From: an uncultured Enterobacteriaceae bacterium
GTDB lineage: Bacteria; Pseudomonadota; Gammaproteobacteria; Enterobacterales; Enterobacteriaceae
Assembly (NCBI GenBank): GCA_947631255.1
Contig: CANRKT010000005.1
Span: 1-64,000 of the forward strand
DNA: 64,000 bases
Reading direction: 5' to 3'
The notes below the pieces were generated by a model. The model searched no databases, was not told the origin of the DNA, and saw nothing but the letters and a program-made list of their open reading frames with translations. Below are positions 44,184-55,642 of this stretch, in pieces (within the stretch, counting starts at the first letter, position 1; each line of letters begins with the position of its first letter). Made by a program: the position numbers and the translations under genes.

Positions 44184-44684
44184 ATCTGACTCCCGATGGA
44201 TTATTATGAGGTCTACCAAGATAACAGATAGAGGGTGACTTTTCTGAGAACAATAACTTGTTCAATCACTGTTCGGAAGAAACAATGAAACATTTAATCC
44301 GGTAAAATTACCGATTAAACGCGTAAAGCCTCGCCCAATGCGGGCAGGGATATAAGCGTGCAGTTGATTTTTACTGTAAATAATATCGGCATCTTACATA
44401 ATGAAATTGATATGTGTAAAAACATGAAGCGTACATATAAATACCGTGACGGCAAACTAGACATGGCTAAAAGCACAGCATCTCTGGATTGTCGCTGGCG
44501 TCGTGAACTGCCATCCGAAAAGCGGTTGTAGCGGTTGCGGTATTAGCCCTTATATCCTCACTCACTGTGAATTGGGAATTCTCGCCGTGTAGCGCGAGGA
44601 GCAGTCAATATCTAAGAGTATTTATTGTTCAATCCGCAGCTTATTATGGCAAGCTGCTATTGAAAAAGCTGCCCAGGAGAAAAA
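44184..44684. other. 501-bp gap between pgpC and yfhH
   Basis: I see no credible gene here. A dyad at 44294-44318 (TTAAT, a bulged C, CGGTAA, AA, TTACCG, ATTAA) could be an operator or hairpin. A 22-codon frame from an ATG at 44463 has no ribosome site or known similarity. Promoters for yfhH (plus) and pgpC (minus) must lie here, but no convincing -35/-10 pair was found. Confidence 0.5.
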
Positions 44685-45533
44685 ATGAACTGCTTATTGC
44701 GAATAAAAACCCGCTATCCAATGCTGGCACAGAGCGAACGTAAACTGGCTGACTTTTTACTTGCCGATCCTGAGCGTGTGCGACATTTAAGTTCTCAGCA
44801 ACTTGCTGAAGAAGCCGGAATCAGTCAGTCGAGCGTAGTAAAGTTCGCACAAAAGATGGGCTTCAAAGGCTTTCCCGCCATGAAACTAGCGATTAGTGAC
44901 GCTCTGGCGAGTGGCCAAACCCCACACTCAGTGCCGGTTCATAATCAGATCCTCGGTGACGACCCACTTCGTATGGTGGGAGAAAAGCTGATTAAAGAAA
45001 ACATTGCCGCAATGCACGCCTCACTGGACGTTAATACCGAAGAAAAGCTGCTTGCGAGTTTGACTTTATTACGTAATGCACGCCGAGTATTGTTAGCCGG
45101 TATCGGCGCTTCAGGTTTGGTCGCTAAAAATTTTTCCTGGAAATTAATGAAAATTGGCATCAATGCTGTTGCCGAGCAGGATATCCATGCGTTATTAGCA
45201 ACCGTGCAGGCCATGTCTTCAGACGATATTTTGCTGGCCATTTCCTATTCTGGTGAACGCCGCGAAATTAATCTTGCAGCTGATGAAGCCTTAAGTGTTG
45301 GAGCAAAAGTTCTCACAATAACGGGCTTTACCCCTAACGCCCTTCAACAACGCGCAACACTTTGTCTTTATACCATTGCTGAAGAACAGGCTACCCGCAG
45401 CGCAGCAATTTCCTCTACCAGCGCTCAAATGATGCTAACCGATTTATTATTTATGGCTCTGGTACAGCACGATCTTGAAAATGCACCGAGCCGGATCCGT
45501 CACAGTGAAGCTCTGGTTAAGCGTCTGGTATAA
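44685..45533 (+). CDS. yfhH: MurR/RpiR-family regulator YfhH
   Basis: This 282-residue protein has an N-terminal RpiR-type helix-turn-helix (SSQQLAEEAGISQSSVVKFAQK). A C-terminal SIS domain follows, which in relatives binds phosphosugars (LLAGIGASGLVAKN, DDILLAISYSGERRE). The sequence closely matches E. coli YfhH of the same length. Its target genes and effector are unknown to me. A clear CAGGAG ribosome site precedes the ATG. Downstream is a GC hairpin (GGCGG/CCGCC) without a T-run and then the glycosyltransferase gene. Confidence 0.92.
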   Translation: MNCLLRIKTRYPMLAQSERKLADFLLADPERVRHLSSQQLAEEAGISQSSVVKFAQKMGFKGFPAMKLAISDALASGQTPHSVPVHNQILGDDPLRMVGEKLIKENIAAMHASLDVNTEEKLLASLTLLRNARRVLLAGIGASGLVAKNFSWKLMKIGINAVAEQDIHALLATVQAMSSDDILLAISYSGERREINLAADEALSVGAKVLTITGFTPNALQQRATLCLYTIAEEQATRSAAISSTSAQMMLTDLLFMALVQHDLENAPSRIRHSEALVKRLV

Positions 45534-45787
45534 AACGTGGCGGCACTGCCGCCTACTCTAATGAGCTTATTCTGCACCAGAATCGTTCCCCCTGCTGATA
45601 AGACATTGACTCTCTGCTCTTTCTTAAAAATCTACGTGCTATGATGGGCTAATTGTTTTTCATTCAGGTCATCAACTTATCCGCTGTATTCATCTTGTCA
45701 CTGGTAGTCGTTTCATGCAGTAATTGATAAAGTGACTAGGCAAGGAAAAAGTTAAATCTCATGAGATATTTACATTAAGGAAATAGT

Positions 45788-46831
45788 ATGAAAATACTTA
45801 TTATTCGCAGAGATAATATCGGTGATTTAATTTTGACTACGCCTTTAATATCAACATTAGCTAAGTCATTTGACTGTAAAATCGATGTACTGATTAATAC
45901 CTATAATCAGCCTGTACTTGAGAATAATCCGCATATTAGACATGTCCATGTCTACAGTAAACTGCATCATAGAAAACCGGATCAGTCTGCAATCAGTGTC
46001 ATTTTTAACCGCCTGAAAACTTATATTGATATCTGGTTTACTCAATATGATGTCGCTATCATTGCTCATGACCGCTGGAATAATCGATCACTACAATGGG
46101 CAAGAATATCTGGTGCAAAACGAATCATCGCGATTGGTGATGACACTCCACCAGTGGTTACAGACCCTATCCCTACATCCGAAAAAAAATGTCATATTGT
46201 TGAAGTACTTGCTGATCTCACTAAACCTATTGGAGTAGAAATCGCCCCAGGTAAGCTCGAACTTTATCCCTCTCAGAATGAAATAAATGATATATCAGCA
46301 AGATTAAAGCTCCCTTCCGGTGTACCTGTTTACGGTATTCAAATCAGTGCCAGAAAACCCTTACAACGCTGGCAAGCTGAAAAGTTCATTGAATTGGCTC
46401 ATAAAATAAGTAACAGAGAAAACTGTCATTTATTGCTATTTTGGTCACCCGGTTCCTCTGAAAATAAAGAACATCCCGGAGATGATGAAAAAGCACAACA
46501 AATCATTCTATCTTGTAAGGACTTACCATTAACGCCAGTAGTAACCAAAAATATTAGAGAGTTAATGGCAGCAATGTCTCTGTGTGACCAAATTCTTACC
46601 AGTGATGGCGGTGCATTACATATCGCTGCCGGAGTTGGCGTCCCCACTGTCGCCATGTTTGGCAACAGCGATGCCTGGTTTTGGGGACCCTGGGGTATTC
46701 CGCATGAAACACTTGAAGCCCCCGAAAAAAATGTAAGTTTACTTGAAGTTTCTGATGTTTTTGACCGCTTTATCGCCCTCCGTACTCGTGTCCTTTCTGA
46801 AGAGTCAGACAGCTCGATATTGCCCCATTAG
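45788..46831 (+). CDS. Family 9 glycosyltransferase (heptosyltransferase-like)
   Basis: The 347 residues look like a GT9 enzyme of the ADP-heptose:LPS heptosyltransferase type. The N-terminus MKILIIRRDNIGDLILTTPL is the family start. The C-terminal sugar-nucleotide motif is TSDGGALHIAAGVGVPTVAMFG (first 20 residues decisive, about 280 onward). There is no signal peptide, as expected for a peripheral cytoplasmic enzyme. The gene is visibly AT-richer than its neighbours and has no counterpart here in E. coli, which suggests transfer. Acceptor and donor cannot be told; LPS core or another surface glycan is inferred. An AAGGA ribosome site is present. Confidence 0.85.
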   Translation: MKILIIRRDNIGDLILTTPLISTLAKSFDCKIDVLINTYNQPVLENNPHIRHVHVYSKLHHRKPDQSAISVIFNRLKTYIDIWFTQYDVAIIAHDRWNNRSLQWARISGAKRIIAIGDDTPPVVTDPIPTSEKKCHIVEVLADLTKPIGVEIAPGKLELYPSQNEINDISARLKLPSGVPVYGIQISARKPLQRWQAEKFIELAHKISNRENCHLLLFWSPGSSENKEHPGDDEKAQQIILSCKDLPLTPVVTKNIRELMAAMSLCDQILTSDGGALHIAAGVGVPTVAMFGNSDAWFWGPWGIPHETLEAPEKNVSLLEVSDVFDRFIALRTRVLSEESDSSILPH

Positions 46832-47173
46832 TTAACATCAGTAACACAACAATAAATGCAAAATCGCTCCCTGCTTTACTGTTGTTTCCTGTACTGTATT
46901 ACTGACGTTTTTACACACCAGCCGGCACCTCAGAAACATCACCATTATTGGGGCTATCTGGTTTATGTGTTACAGTGCGCGGCATTCTCAATCCTTATCT
47001 GCCCATGTGCAGAAAACAAGCTCACACATACCCGTTTTTTCTACGGGAAAGAATATGATGTGTTGCGGTTTTGTATTATAGGACTGAGTATCAAGCTAAA
47101 CAGACAGTAAGCCAATCATGAACGACTCCCATAACTTACTGTTTTTACTTTTCTTTAATGGTAAATCATTCAA
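46832..47173. other. 342-bp gap between the glycosyltransferase gene and yfhL
   Basis: No supported gene is seen. An 84-codon plus-strand frame (46856-47110) has no ribosome site, is rich in Cys and His, and resembles nothing I know. A small CCCGT/ACGGG hairpin lies near 47030. In E. coli the small RNA OhsC and peptide ShoB are near yfhL; I could not recognise either here. Confidence 0.45.
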
Positions 47174-47434
47174 ATGTCATTACTTATTACTAAGCGCTGT
47201 ATCAATTGCGATATGTGTGAACCCGAGTGCCCTAACCAGGCGATTTCTATGGGAGATGTGCTCTATGAGATAGATACTGAGCGCTGTACTGAATGTATTG
47301 GCCATTATGAGACACCGACTTGCCAGCAAGTGTGTCCTATTGCTGGCACTATTATCAGTGACCCACTTCATCAGGAAAGTGAGGAACAGCTCTGGGATAA
47401 ATTTGTGCTGCTCCACCACGCAGACAAAATTTAA
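47174..47434 (+). CDS. yfhL: 2[4Fe-4S] ferredoxin YfhL
   Basis: YfhL is a small Alvin-type ferredoxin with two [4Fe-4S] clusters. The ligands are [12 protein letters not shown] for one cluster and [18 protein letters not shown], with the long insert between cysteines typical of the Alvin type. The 86 residues equal E. coli YfhL. Its electron partner is not defined by context. The 3' end overlaps the convergent acpS gene by 4 bp. Confidence 0.94.
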   Translation: MSLLITKRCINCDMCEPECPNQAISMGDVLYEIDTERCTECIGHYETPTCQQVCPIAGTIISDPLHQESEEQLWDKFVLLHHADKI

Positions 47435-47811
47435 CTTTCAATAATCACTGTCGCACAAGCGTAGTGTCGCTCGTCTGCCAGTGTCACGTGAATAGAACGT
47501 ACCCCCAGCTCCTGAGCCATCTGCCCAGCCTGCTCTCTGAAGAATAACAGTGGTTTACCCAGAGGGTCATTACTCACTTCAAACTGATTAAAAGCCAGAC
47601 CGTTGCGGATCCCTGTTCCCAGCGCTTTTGCCGCTGCTTCTTTAACCGCAAATCGTTTCGCAAGGAACCGTGCTGGCTGCTGATGGGCCTGATATTGTGT
47701 CCATTCATCAGGGCTTAATATCCGTTTAGCGAGTCTGTCACCAGAACGAGAGATTGCGCCTTCAATGCGTGCAATCTCTACGATATCAGTACCAATTCCC
47801 AGAATAGCCAT
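47431..47811 (-). CDS. acpS: Holo-[acyl-carrier-protein] synthase
   Basis: AcpS moves 4'-phosphopantetheine from CoA to apo-ACP, activating fatty acid synthesis. The metal-binding N-terminal motif GIGTDIVEI and the second motif [15 protein letters not shown] are present. The 126 residues match E. coli. The start codon overlaps the pdxJ stop by one base (TAATG), implying translational coupling. Confidence 0.97.
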   Translation of the reverse strand: MAILGIGTDIVEIARIEGAISRSGDRLAKRILSPDEWTQYQAHQQPARFLAKRFAVKEAAAKALGTGIRNGLAFNQFEVSNDPLGKPLLFFREQAGQMAQELGVRSIHVTLADERHYACATVIIES

Positions 47812-48542
47812 TAACGACGCGCTTCCAGCATCAGGCGCTTCATCTCGGCAACCGCTTCTTTCAGACCGCTGAATACCGCCTGACCAATAATTGCATGGCC
47901 AATATTCAACTCTATCATATCTGGAATAGCCGCTATCGCCTGAACGTTATGGTAAGTCAGACCGTGTCCGGCGTTCACTTTCAAGCCTTTGGAGGTCGCA
48001 TAAGCAGTAGCATCGGCAATACGAGCCAGTTCCTGCGCCTGTGCAATTTCATCTTTTGCTTCAGCATAACAGCCGGTATGGATCTCAATATAAGGTGCTT
48101 TTACCGCTACAGCCGCATCGATTTGCGCATAGTCAGCATCAATAAACAATGAAACCAGAATGCCAGCATCAGCCAGACGTGAACAGGCATCTCGCATTTT
48201 CTCGAGCTGTCCGGCAACATCCAGTCCACCTTCAGTGGTCACTTCCTGACGTTTTTCTGGTACTAAACAGCAAAAATGGGGACGGGTTTCACAAGCAATG
48301 GCGAGCATTTCCTCTGTAACCGCCATCTCAAGGTTCATTCGGGTGCCCAGTGTTTCACGTAAAATACGGACATCTCTATCAGTAATATGACGCCTGTCTT
48401 CGCGCAGATGTACCGTAATACCATCCGCTCCAGCTTGTTCAGCAATAAATGCTGCCTGGACAGGATCCGGATAACAGGTTCCACGCGCATTACGTAATGT
48501 AGCAATATGATCGATATTTACGCCTAACAGTAACTGAGTCAT
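47811..48542 (-). CDS. pdxJ: Pyridoxine 5'-phosphate synthase
   Basis: PdxJ condenses 3-amino-2-oxopropyl phosphate with deoxyxylulose 5-phosphate to form pyridoxine phosphate, the last ring-forming step of vitamin B6 synthesis. TIM-barrel active-site motifs are [23 protein letters not shown] and [11 protein letters not shown]. The frame is open 32 codons further upstream. The ATG at 48542 follows GGGGGATTGC and gives 243 residues, as in E. coli. A 101-bp gap separates it from recO. Confidence 0.97.
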   Translation of the reverse strand: MTQLLLGVNIDHIATLRNARGTCYPDPVQAAFIAEQAGADGITVHLREDRRHITDRDVRILRETLGTRMNLEMAVTEEMLAIACETRPHFCCLVPEKRQEVTTEGGLDVAGQLEKMRDACSRLADAGILVSLFIDADYAQIDAAVAVKAPYIEIHTGCYAEAKDEIAQAQELARIADATAYATSKGLKVNAGHGLTYHNVQAIAAIPDMIELNIGHAIIGQAVFSGLKEAVAEMKRLMLEARR

Positions 48543-48643
48543 GCAATCCCCCAAATGTTTACAGATAATGGTTAATGTACATCTGACAACACCATGATGG
48601 CTATGGTTGTCTGCTCGACGCCCACCATTTGCGACCAAATAGA

Positions 48644-49351
48644 TTATTTTTTGGTGATAAACTGACGAAAGAGCTCCCGGCTTTTGAGTGGTTTGCCTTG
48701 CAGGTAGGGTTTAAGCGCCATGCGCGTAAAACGCTTTGCAGCGCGCAGAGTATCGACTTCAACAAACCTGCGTTCTGACAACGCTTTAAGCTGGTGTCCG
48801 GTAAAACTGTTGTTAGTAATCACCAGGCTGGCGATAAAACCTTTTTCTTCACGATAGAGATAGGTCATGTTATCACTGACCGCCTCACCACTCCCTGCAC
48901 AATGCAAAAAATCAACGCCGTAGCCAAGATGAGCCAGTAATGCCAGTTCAAAACGACGTAAAGCTGGCTCTGGCGTTCCGTCGATACCAGCAAGTTCCTG
49001 GAGACAGTACAGATAGTCAAAAAACAGATCGGAGAAGCGCGTTTCTTGTTCAAGTACCCGAGCAAGGAGCTCGTTAACATATAAACCGCTATAGAGAGGA
49101 ATGCCGTTCAGTGGTAGTGCAAGGGAAACCGCTTCTGCGCCACGTAAGGTTTTCACCTCACCCCGGCCACCAAAACGAATCAACAGAGGAACAAAGGGTT
49201 GTAGAGCACCTTTCAGATTAGAGCGGCGGGAACGTGCGCCTTTGGCTATCAGGCGGATACGCCCAGATTCTTCCGTGAACACATCAAGGAGAAGGCTGGT
49301 TTCGCTCCAGGGGCGGGTATGCAGAACAAATGCCCGTTGCCAGCCTTCCAT
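48644..49351 (-). CDS. recO: DNA repair protein RecO
   Basis: RecO works with RecF and RecR to load RecA on SSB-coated single-stranded DNA. The N-terminal OB fold ([21 protein letters not shown]) and the helical C-terminal domain ([20 protein letters not shown]) are seen. The 235 residues are slightly shorter than E. coli RecO (242), the difference being at the C-terminal tail after FRQF. It lies 10 bp after era, in the rnc-era-recO operon. Confidence 0.95.
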   Translation of the reverse strand: MEGWQRAFVLHTRPWSETSLLLDVFTEESGRIRLIAKGARSRRSNLKGALQPFVPLLIRFGGRGEVKTLRGAEAVSLALPLNGIPLYSGLYVNELLARVLEQETRFSDLFFDYLYCLQELAGIDGTPEPALRRFELALLAHLGYGVDFLHCAGSGEAVSDNMTYLYREEKGFIASLVITNNSFTGHQLKALSERRFVEVDTLRAAKRFTRMALKPYLQGKPLKSRELFRQFITKK

Positions 49352-49361
49352 TGATTAGTCT

Positions 49362-50956
<1,595 letters not shown>

Positions 50957-50980
50957 TTAATTAATGCGTCGACTAATTCA

Positions 50981-51048
50981 GCACACGAAACAGACCTGAA
51001 AAAATAGACAATGCTGTTTCGTGTGCTGTGGCTCTCGTGAGAGAGCCA
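50981..51048 (-). other. Two hairpins in the rnc leader / lepB-rnc gap
   Basis: On the minus strand the first hairpin is TGGCTCTC/GAGAGCCA (51029-51048, 4-base loop). The second is a 13-bp perfect stem GCACACGAAACAG/CTGTTTCGTGTGC with a 20-base loop (50981-51026), ending 36 bp before the rnc start. The long stem is suitable for RNase III. Alternatively the pair ends the lepA-lepB transcript. Confidence 0.6.
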
Positions 51049-51115
51049 CCCTGTAAAGCGGGGGTTATTCTATACACAACGACTGAGGATGTCGTTAGTT
51101 TGTGGGATAAAATTC

Positions 51116-52090
51116 TTAATGAATGCCACCGATACGATTTAAACGAATACCTGTTGGCCATTCGCCTTCTTGTTTCTCAAAACTCATCCAGATTGTGGTC
51201 GCTTTACCCACCAGATTTTGCTCAGGAACAAATCCCCAGTAACGGCTATCAGCGCTGTTATCACGGTTATCACCCATAACAAAATAATTACCCGGTGGCA
51301 CAATCCACGTTGCTAGCGGCAGGCCTGGTTGCTGGTAATACATGCTTGGCTGATCTTGTGCTATCGGTAACAGCAGGATACGGTGAGTCACATCGCCCAG
51401 GGTTTCATTACGAATATCAAGACGAGCGCCATTTTCCAGGTTTTTATCTAAAGGTTCGCTAAAGAATCCCGCAGTGGCTTCAGAACCTTCACGGCGTTCA
51501 AAGGTTTGAACAAATTCGCTCGGTTCAATATTAGAGTAACTAATCGGAAGAGTCGTTTCACAAGCCTGCCCTGAACGACACTCTGGATAAATAGTCAGTT
51601 CCTTGCTCACAGGATCGTAACTCACACGATCGCCAGGTAAACCGATAACACGCTTGATATAATCCAGTCGGGTATCACGCGGATATTTAAATACCGCGAT
51701 ATCACCACGTTTCGGATGACCGGTTTCGATGAGCGTCTTCTGATAGATAGGATCTTTTATTCCATAGGCAAATTTCTCGACCAGAATAAAATCACCGATC
51801 AGCAAAGTCGGCATCATCGAACCAGATGGGATCTGAAAAGGTTCATAAATAAATGAGCGGATCACCAGAACAATGGCCAGTACGGGGAATAATGAGGCCA
51901 GTGTTTCCATGAAGCCTTGTTTTTGCCCGACTTTTTGCAGCGTATCTTTATCCAGCGTTCCGCCAGTGGCAGCCTGAGCTGCCGCCTGTTGTTGTCGACG
52001 TTTTGGTGCAAAGATAAACTTATCCAGGCACCAAAATATGCCCGTGACCAGCGTGGCCAGCACGAGGATCAGGGCAAACATGTTCGCCAT
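51116..52090 (-). CDS. lepB: Signal peptidase I
   Basis: LepB cleaves signal peptides of exported proteins at the outer face of the inner membrane. Two N-terminal transmembrane segments (about 3-22 and 61-78) are followed by the catalytic domain with S91 in PSGSMMPTL and K146 in LDYIKRVIGLPGD. The box GDNRDNSADSRYWG is also present. The 324 residues equal E. coli LepB. It is 14 bp after lepA, its operon partner. Confidence 0.97.
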   Translation of the reverse strand: MANMFALILVLATLVTGIFWCLDKFIFAPKRRQQQAAAQAATGGTLDKDTLQKVGQKQGFMETLASLFPVLAIVLVIRSFIYEPFQIPSGSMMPTLLIGDFILVEKFAYGIKDPIYQKTLIETGHPKRGDIAVFKYPRDTRLDYIKRVIGLPGDRVSYDPVSKELTIYPECRSGQACETTLPISYSNIEPSEFVQTFERREGSEATAGFFSEPLDKNLENGARLDIRNETLGDVTHRILLLPIAQDQPSMYYQQPGLPLATWIVPPGNYFVMGDNRDNSADSRYWGFVPEQNLVGKATTIWMSFEKQEGEWPTGIRLNRIGGIH

Positions 52091-52104
52091 ACCAACTCCT
52101 TAGA

Positions 52105-53904
52105 TTATTTGCCGTCTTTGCCAACATGAAGAATGGCAAGGAATGCTTCCTGAGGCAGTTCAACGTTACCAACCTGCTTCATACGTTTTTTACCGTCTTT
52201 CTGTTTCTGCAACAGTTTTTTCTTACGGCTGACATCACCACCATAGCATTTTGCCAGTACGTTTTTACGCAACTGTTTCACCGTTGCACGGGCGATGATG
52301 TGGTTCCCTATAGCCGCCTGAATAGCAATATCAAACTGCTGACGAGGGATCAATTCTTTCATTTTTTCGACTAACTCACGCCCACGGTAAGGCGCATTAT
52401 CGTTATGCGTGATCAATGCCAGGGCATCAACACGTTCACTGTTAATCAAGACATCAACGCGCACCATGTTCGAGACCTGGAAACGTTTGAAGTTATAATC
52501 CAGGGAAGCATAACCCCGGGAAGTCGATTTCAGACGGTCGAAGAAGTCGAGTACCACTTCAGCCATAGGAATTTCGTAGGTCAGCGCAACCTGATTACCG
52601 TGATACACCATGTTGGTCTGCACACCACGCTTTTCAATACACAGTGTGATGACGTTACCAAGGAACTCTTGCGGTAACAACATATGGCACTCAGCAATAG
52701 GCTCACGCAGCTCCTCGATATTATTCAGCGCGGGTAGCTTAGACGGACTATCCACATAAATAACATCTTTACTGGTGGTTAACACTTCATACACTACGGT
52801 CGGTGCCGTGGTGATCAGTTCCAGGTCGTATTCGCGTTCCAGGCGTTCCTGAATGATTTCCATGTGCAGCAAACCGAGGAACCCACAACGGAAACCAAAA
52901 CCCAGTGCCGTTGAGCTTTCTGGTTCGTAGAATAACGAAGCATCATTAAGACTCAATTTACCCAGTGCGTCACGGAATCCTTCATAATCGTCAGAACTGA
53001 TAGGGAATAATCCCGCATAAACCTGCGGTTTCACCTTTTTAAAGCCTGGTAACGATTTTTCAGACGGATTACGCGACAGAGTCAGGGTATCACCAACTGG
53101 CGCACCTAAAATATCTTTAATCGCACACACCACCCAGCCTACTTCACCGCATTTCAGTTCAGTACAATCAATTTGTTTTGGCGTAAAGATCCCCAGTCGG
53201 TCAGCGTTATAAACCTGACCTGTACTCATCACTTTGATTTTATCGCCTTTACGCAGGACCCCGTTTTTCACTCGAATTAACGAGACTACACCAAGGTAGT
53301 TATCAAACCAGGAGTCGATAATCAATGCTTGCAGAGGTGCGTCCGGGTCACCTTCTGGTGGTGGAATATCACGCACCAGGCGCTCCAGTACCTCAGAAAC
53401 ACCTAAACCGGTTTTTGCCGAACAACGCACGGCATCGCTGGCATCGATACCGACGATATCTTCAATCTCTTCTGCTGCACGGTCAGGATCGGCAGCAGGT
53501 AAGTCAATCTTATTAAGAACCGGGACAACTTCCAGATCCATTTCCATAGCGGTATAGCAGTTTGCCAGGGTTTGAGCTTCAACCCCCTGACCAGCATCAA
53601 CCACCAGCAGTGCGCCTTCGCAAGCCGCCAAAGAACGGGAAACCTCATAAGAGAAGTCAACGTGTCCTGGTGTATCGATGAAATTAAGTTGGTAAGTCTC
53701 ACCATCGCCGGCTTTGTAATCAAGCGTTACGCTTCGCGCTTTAATGGTAATGCCACGTTCACGCTCCAGATCCATTGAGTCCAGTACCTGAGCGGCCATT
53801 TCGCGATCAGTTAGCCCTCCACAAATCTGGATAATACGGTCGGACAGCGTCGATTTACCGTGGTCGATGTGAGCAATGATGGAAAAGTTTCTTATGTTTT
53901 TCAT
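52105..53904 (-). CDS. lepA: Elongation factor 4 (LepA)
   Basis: LepA is a translational GTPase related to EF-G, linked to ribosome back-translocation and 30S biogenesis. The P-loop [13 protein letters not shown], switch region [17 protein letters not shown] and NKIDLP motifs are seen in the N-terminal part. EF-G-like domains and the LepA-specific C-terminal domain ([20 protein letters not shown]) follow. The length of 599 residues equals E. coli. Upstream is a 296-bp gap, before rseC. Confidence 0.97.
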   Translation of the reverse strand: MKNIRNFSIIAHIDHGKSTLSDRIIQICGGLTDREMAAQVLDSMDLERERGITIKARSVTLDYKAGDGETYQLNFIDTPGHVDFSYEVSRSLAACEGALLVVDAGQGVEAQTLANCYTAMEMDLEVVPVLNKIDLPAADPDRAAEEIEDIVGIDASDAVRCSAKTGLGVSEVLERLVRDIPPPEGDPDAPLQALIIDSWFDNYLGVVSLIRVKNGVLRKGDKIKVMSTGQVYNADRLGIFTPKQIDCTELKCGEVGWVVCAIKDILGAPVGDTLTLSRNPSEKSLPGFKKVKPQVYAGLFPISSDDYEGFRDALGKLSLNDASLFYEPESSTALGFGFRCGFLGLLHMEIIQERLEREYDLELITTAPTVVYEVLTTSKDVIYVDSPSKLPALNNIEELREPIAECHMLLPQEFLGNVITLCIEKRGVQTNMVYHGNQVALTYEIPMAEVVLDFFDRLKSTSRGYASLDYNFKRFQVSNMVRVDVLINSERVDALALITHNDNAPYRGRELVEKMKELIPRQQFDIAIQAAIGNHIIARATVKQLRKNVLAKCYGGDVSRKKKLLQKQKDGKKRMKQVGNVELPQEAFLAILHVGKDGK

Positions 53905-54108
53905 AAATATAGGTTTTTTGTCTCATTTAGAGGCTTGGGTATTTCTGATGGACACCACTGTGGACACTCAGAGAGCACTACCCTTCAATTATTGGCGGGA
54001 ATCTTACACTGTCACACTGAATTAGTCAGCACATGCGTGTACTACTCCCCTGGTAATGCTGAGAATTCTAATATATTTAACCGTTCAGTATAAAAGGCTC
54101 TGATACAA

Positions 54109-54148
54109 CACATCCCGGCCACTGACGTGAGTCAGGGACCGGGATGTG
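54109..54148 (-). terminator. Probable terminator after rseC
   Basis: A 10-bp stem CACATCCCGG/CCGGGATGTG encloses an inner CTGAC/GTCAG pair. It lies about 50 bp past the rseC stop. The T-tract after it is weak (TTGTATC). Confidence 0.55.
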
Positions 54149-54200
54149 ATGAATAAGACAACAGGCCTGCCACTTAAAAGAGAACAGGTGCAAGTTGTTG

Positions 54201-54683
54201 TTATGGCGTTTTTAATGAGGATGTAGAGGTTTCTACGCGCAATGAATCTGGCCCCAAGGCTACATTCAAAATCACCGGCTGCCAGTTATCACGCAGGCTC
54301 AGACGCTGTGAATAGATACGCGCCAACATAAAACCACCGATGCCGCCCAACAACGCTCCGGCCATTGCCGCAATATCCGTCGTGAAAAACCATTGAAACA
54401 GACCACCCATAACAAAAAGCCCGGCTAAAGGAGACATGTAAACCAGCAATGCTGAGCCCAGCAGACTCTTCTCCGCAATACCCAGTTCAACTTTTTGTCC
54501 CGCCACCAGTGGTTTTTCGCTCTGTACTGTCAGTAAATGCTCAGTTTGTGGACCGAGTTTATTCAGTACCCGGGTACCACATCCCGCTCTAGAGGCACAG
54601 CTACTGCATGATGTTTTTACATCACACTTCAGCAAAGCTTCACCGTTTTGCCATGAGACAACTGTAGCCCACTCTTTAATCAT
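54201..54683 (-). CDS. rseC: RseC, SoxR-reducing/sigma-E operon protein
   Basis: RseC is an inner membrane protein encoded with the sigma-E regulators. It is related to RsxC-linked SoxR reduction functions. A cysteine cluster CDVKTSCSSCASRAGC (about 20-35) lies before two transmembrane segments (about 75-118). The 160 residues compare with 159 in E. coli. It overlaps rseB by 4 bp. Confidence 0.94.
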   Translation of the reverse strand: MIKEWATVVSWQNGEALLKCDVKTSCSSCASRAGCGTRVLNKLGPQTEHLLTVQSEKPLVAGQKVELGIAEKSLLGSALLVYMSPLAGLFVMGGLFQWFFTTDIAAMAGALLGGIGGFMLARIYSQRLSLRDNWQPVILNVALGPDSLRVETSTSSLKTP

Positions 54684-55642
54684 GGTGAGTTCCCGTACTT
54701 GACACTATCAGCAACACGTTTAGCGGTTTGCGGTGGCAGTTCTCCGATAACCGTTATCTCTATTTTGTCACGATGCTGGGTGCTAATTGTACGGCGTCCA
54801 GTCCGTATCAGCTGTTCACCATTGCTTAATGTACCTGTTACCTCATTCACATTCACTGAGAAACTAAATAGCCCATCACTGAAAAGCCGCGATTCAATAG
54901 GAATGCCTACTGAAGCTAATGGACGACGGCTACTGGATATTTCTTTGAAGCCTTCAGGCAACCAAGAAACATGCCAGTTTAGATTTTTACTGGCAGTATC
55001 AGGTACAGAGAACACCGGAGGTAAACTGGCCTTCTCCAGCTCGTTCATTGATTCAGGGATGTCACCATCAACCGAAAATGAGATAACCCTGAATTGTTCC
55101 AGCGTTTCCCCATCACGATCGAGTAAGTCGATGCGTAACGGTAATTTTGTCTCGGTATCTATCCAGACAATATAGCTATAACGCGTACCATCCCGGGCAA
55201 CAATACGTAATACATCACACAGACGATCGGCAATACGAGTGCGCCCTACCGGAATAAAATCGTAGTAAGGTGCCAGCTGGCTAAAGTTTGTGTAAACAAT
55301 AGAGGGCAGCGAGTCAACGATGTAGTCACCGTTTAAAGTAAAAGGCTCGAGACCGGGTTCAAAATAGCTGATTTCATCGTCACGCTGAACAACTTCCCGC
55401 AGCGGGCCATCCATTTGCAGCAGTTGGGCCAAGGTGCTGTTATTCAATCGAATATGCCGATAACGCTGCGACTCGATCCCTTGCTTGTTGACACTGATAA
55501 ATGACAGCTCGTAATTGCGTGACTGACTGGCTTGATTCATTTCCTGCAACAACGCCTCAGGCGAATTATCTTTCGCTGAGGCACTTGCGGTAAACAACAG
55601 GCAGCTTGTCACAATAGACAGGGCACACAAAAATGGCTTCAT
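54680..55642 (-). CDS. rseB: Periplasmic sigma-E regulator RseB
   Basis: RseB binds the periplasmic part of RseA and shields it from DegS; it senses mislocalised lipoproteins or LPS. A Sec signal peptide (ending near ASASA) is followed by the MucB/RseB N-terminal domain (LoLA-like) and the C-terminal domain. The 320 residues compare with 318 in E. coli. It overlaps rseC by 4 bp and rseA by 1 bp. Confidence 0.95.
   Translation of the reverse strand: MKPFLCALSIVTSCLLFTASASAKDNSPEALLQEMNQASQSRNYELSFISVNKQGIESQRYRHIRLNNSTLAQLLQMDGPLREVVQRDDEISYFEPGLEPFTLNGDYIVDSLPSIVYTNFSQLAPYYDFIPVGRTRIADRLCDVLRIVARDGTRYSYIVWIDTETKLPLRIDLLDRDGETLEQFRVISFSVDGDIPESMNELEKASLPPVFSVPDTASKNLNWHVSWLPEGFKEISSSRRPLASVGIPIESRLFSDGLFSFSVNVNEVTGTLSNGEQLIRTGRRTISTQHRDKIEITVIGELPPQTAKRVADSVKYGNSP

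Noticed and set aside
44463..44531. 22-codon frame MAKSTASLDCRWRRELPSEK... in the pgpC-yfhH gap
   Set aside because: It lacks a ribosome site and any support beyond being open.
46856..47110. 84-codon plus-strand frame before yfhL
   Set aside because: There is no ribosome site, the composition is unusual and no family is recognised; too weak to call a gene.
54699..55175. 158-codon frame antisense to rseB
   Set aside because: It is a shadow frame with Ser/Arg-rich composition typical of antisense frames.
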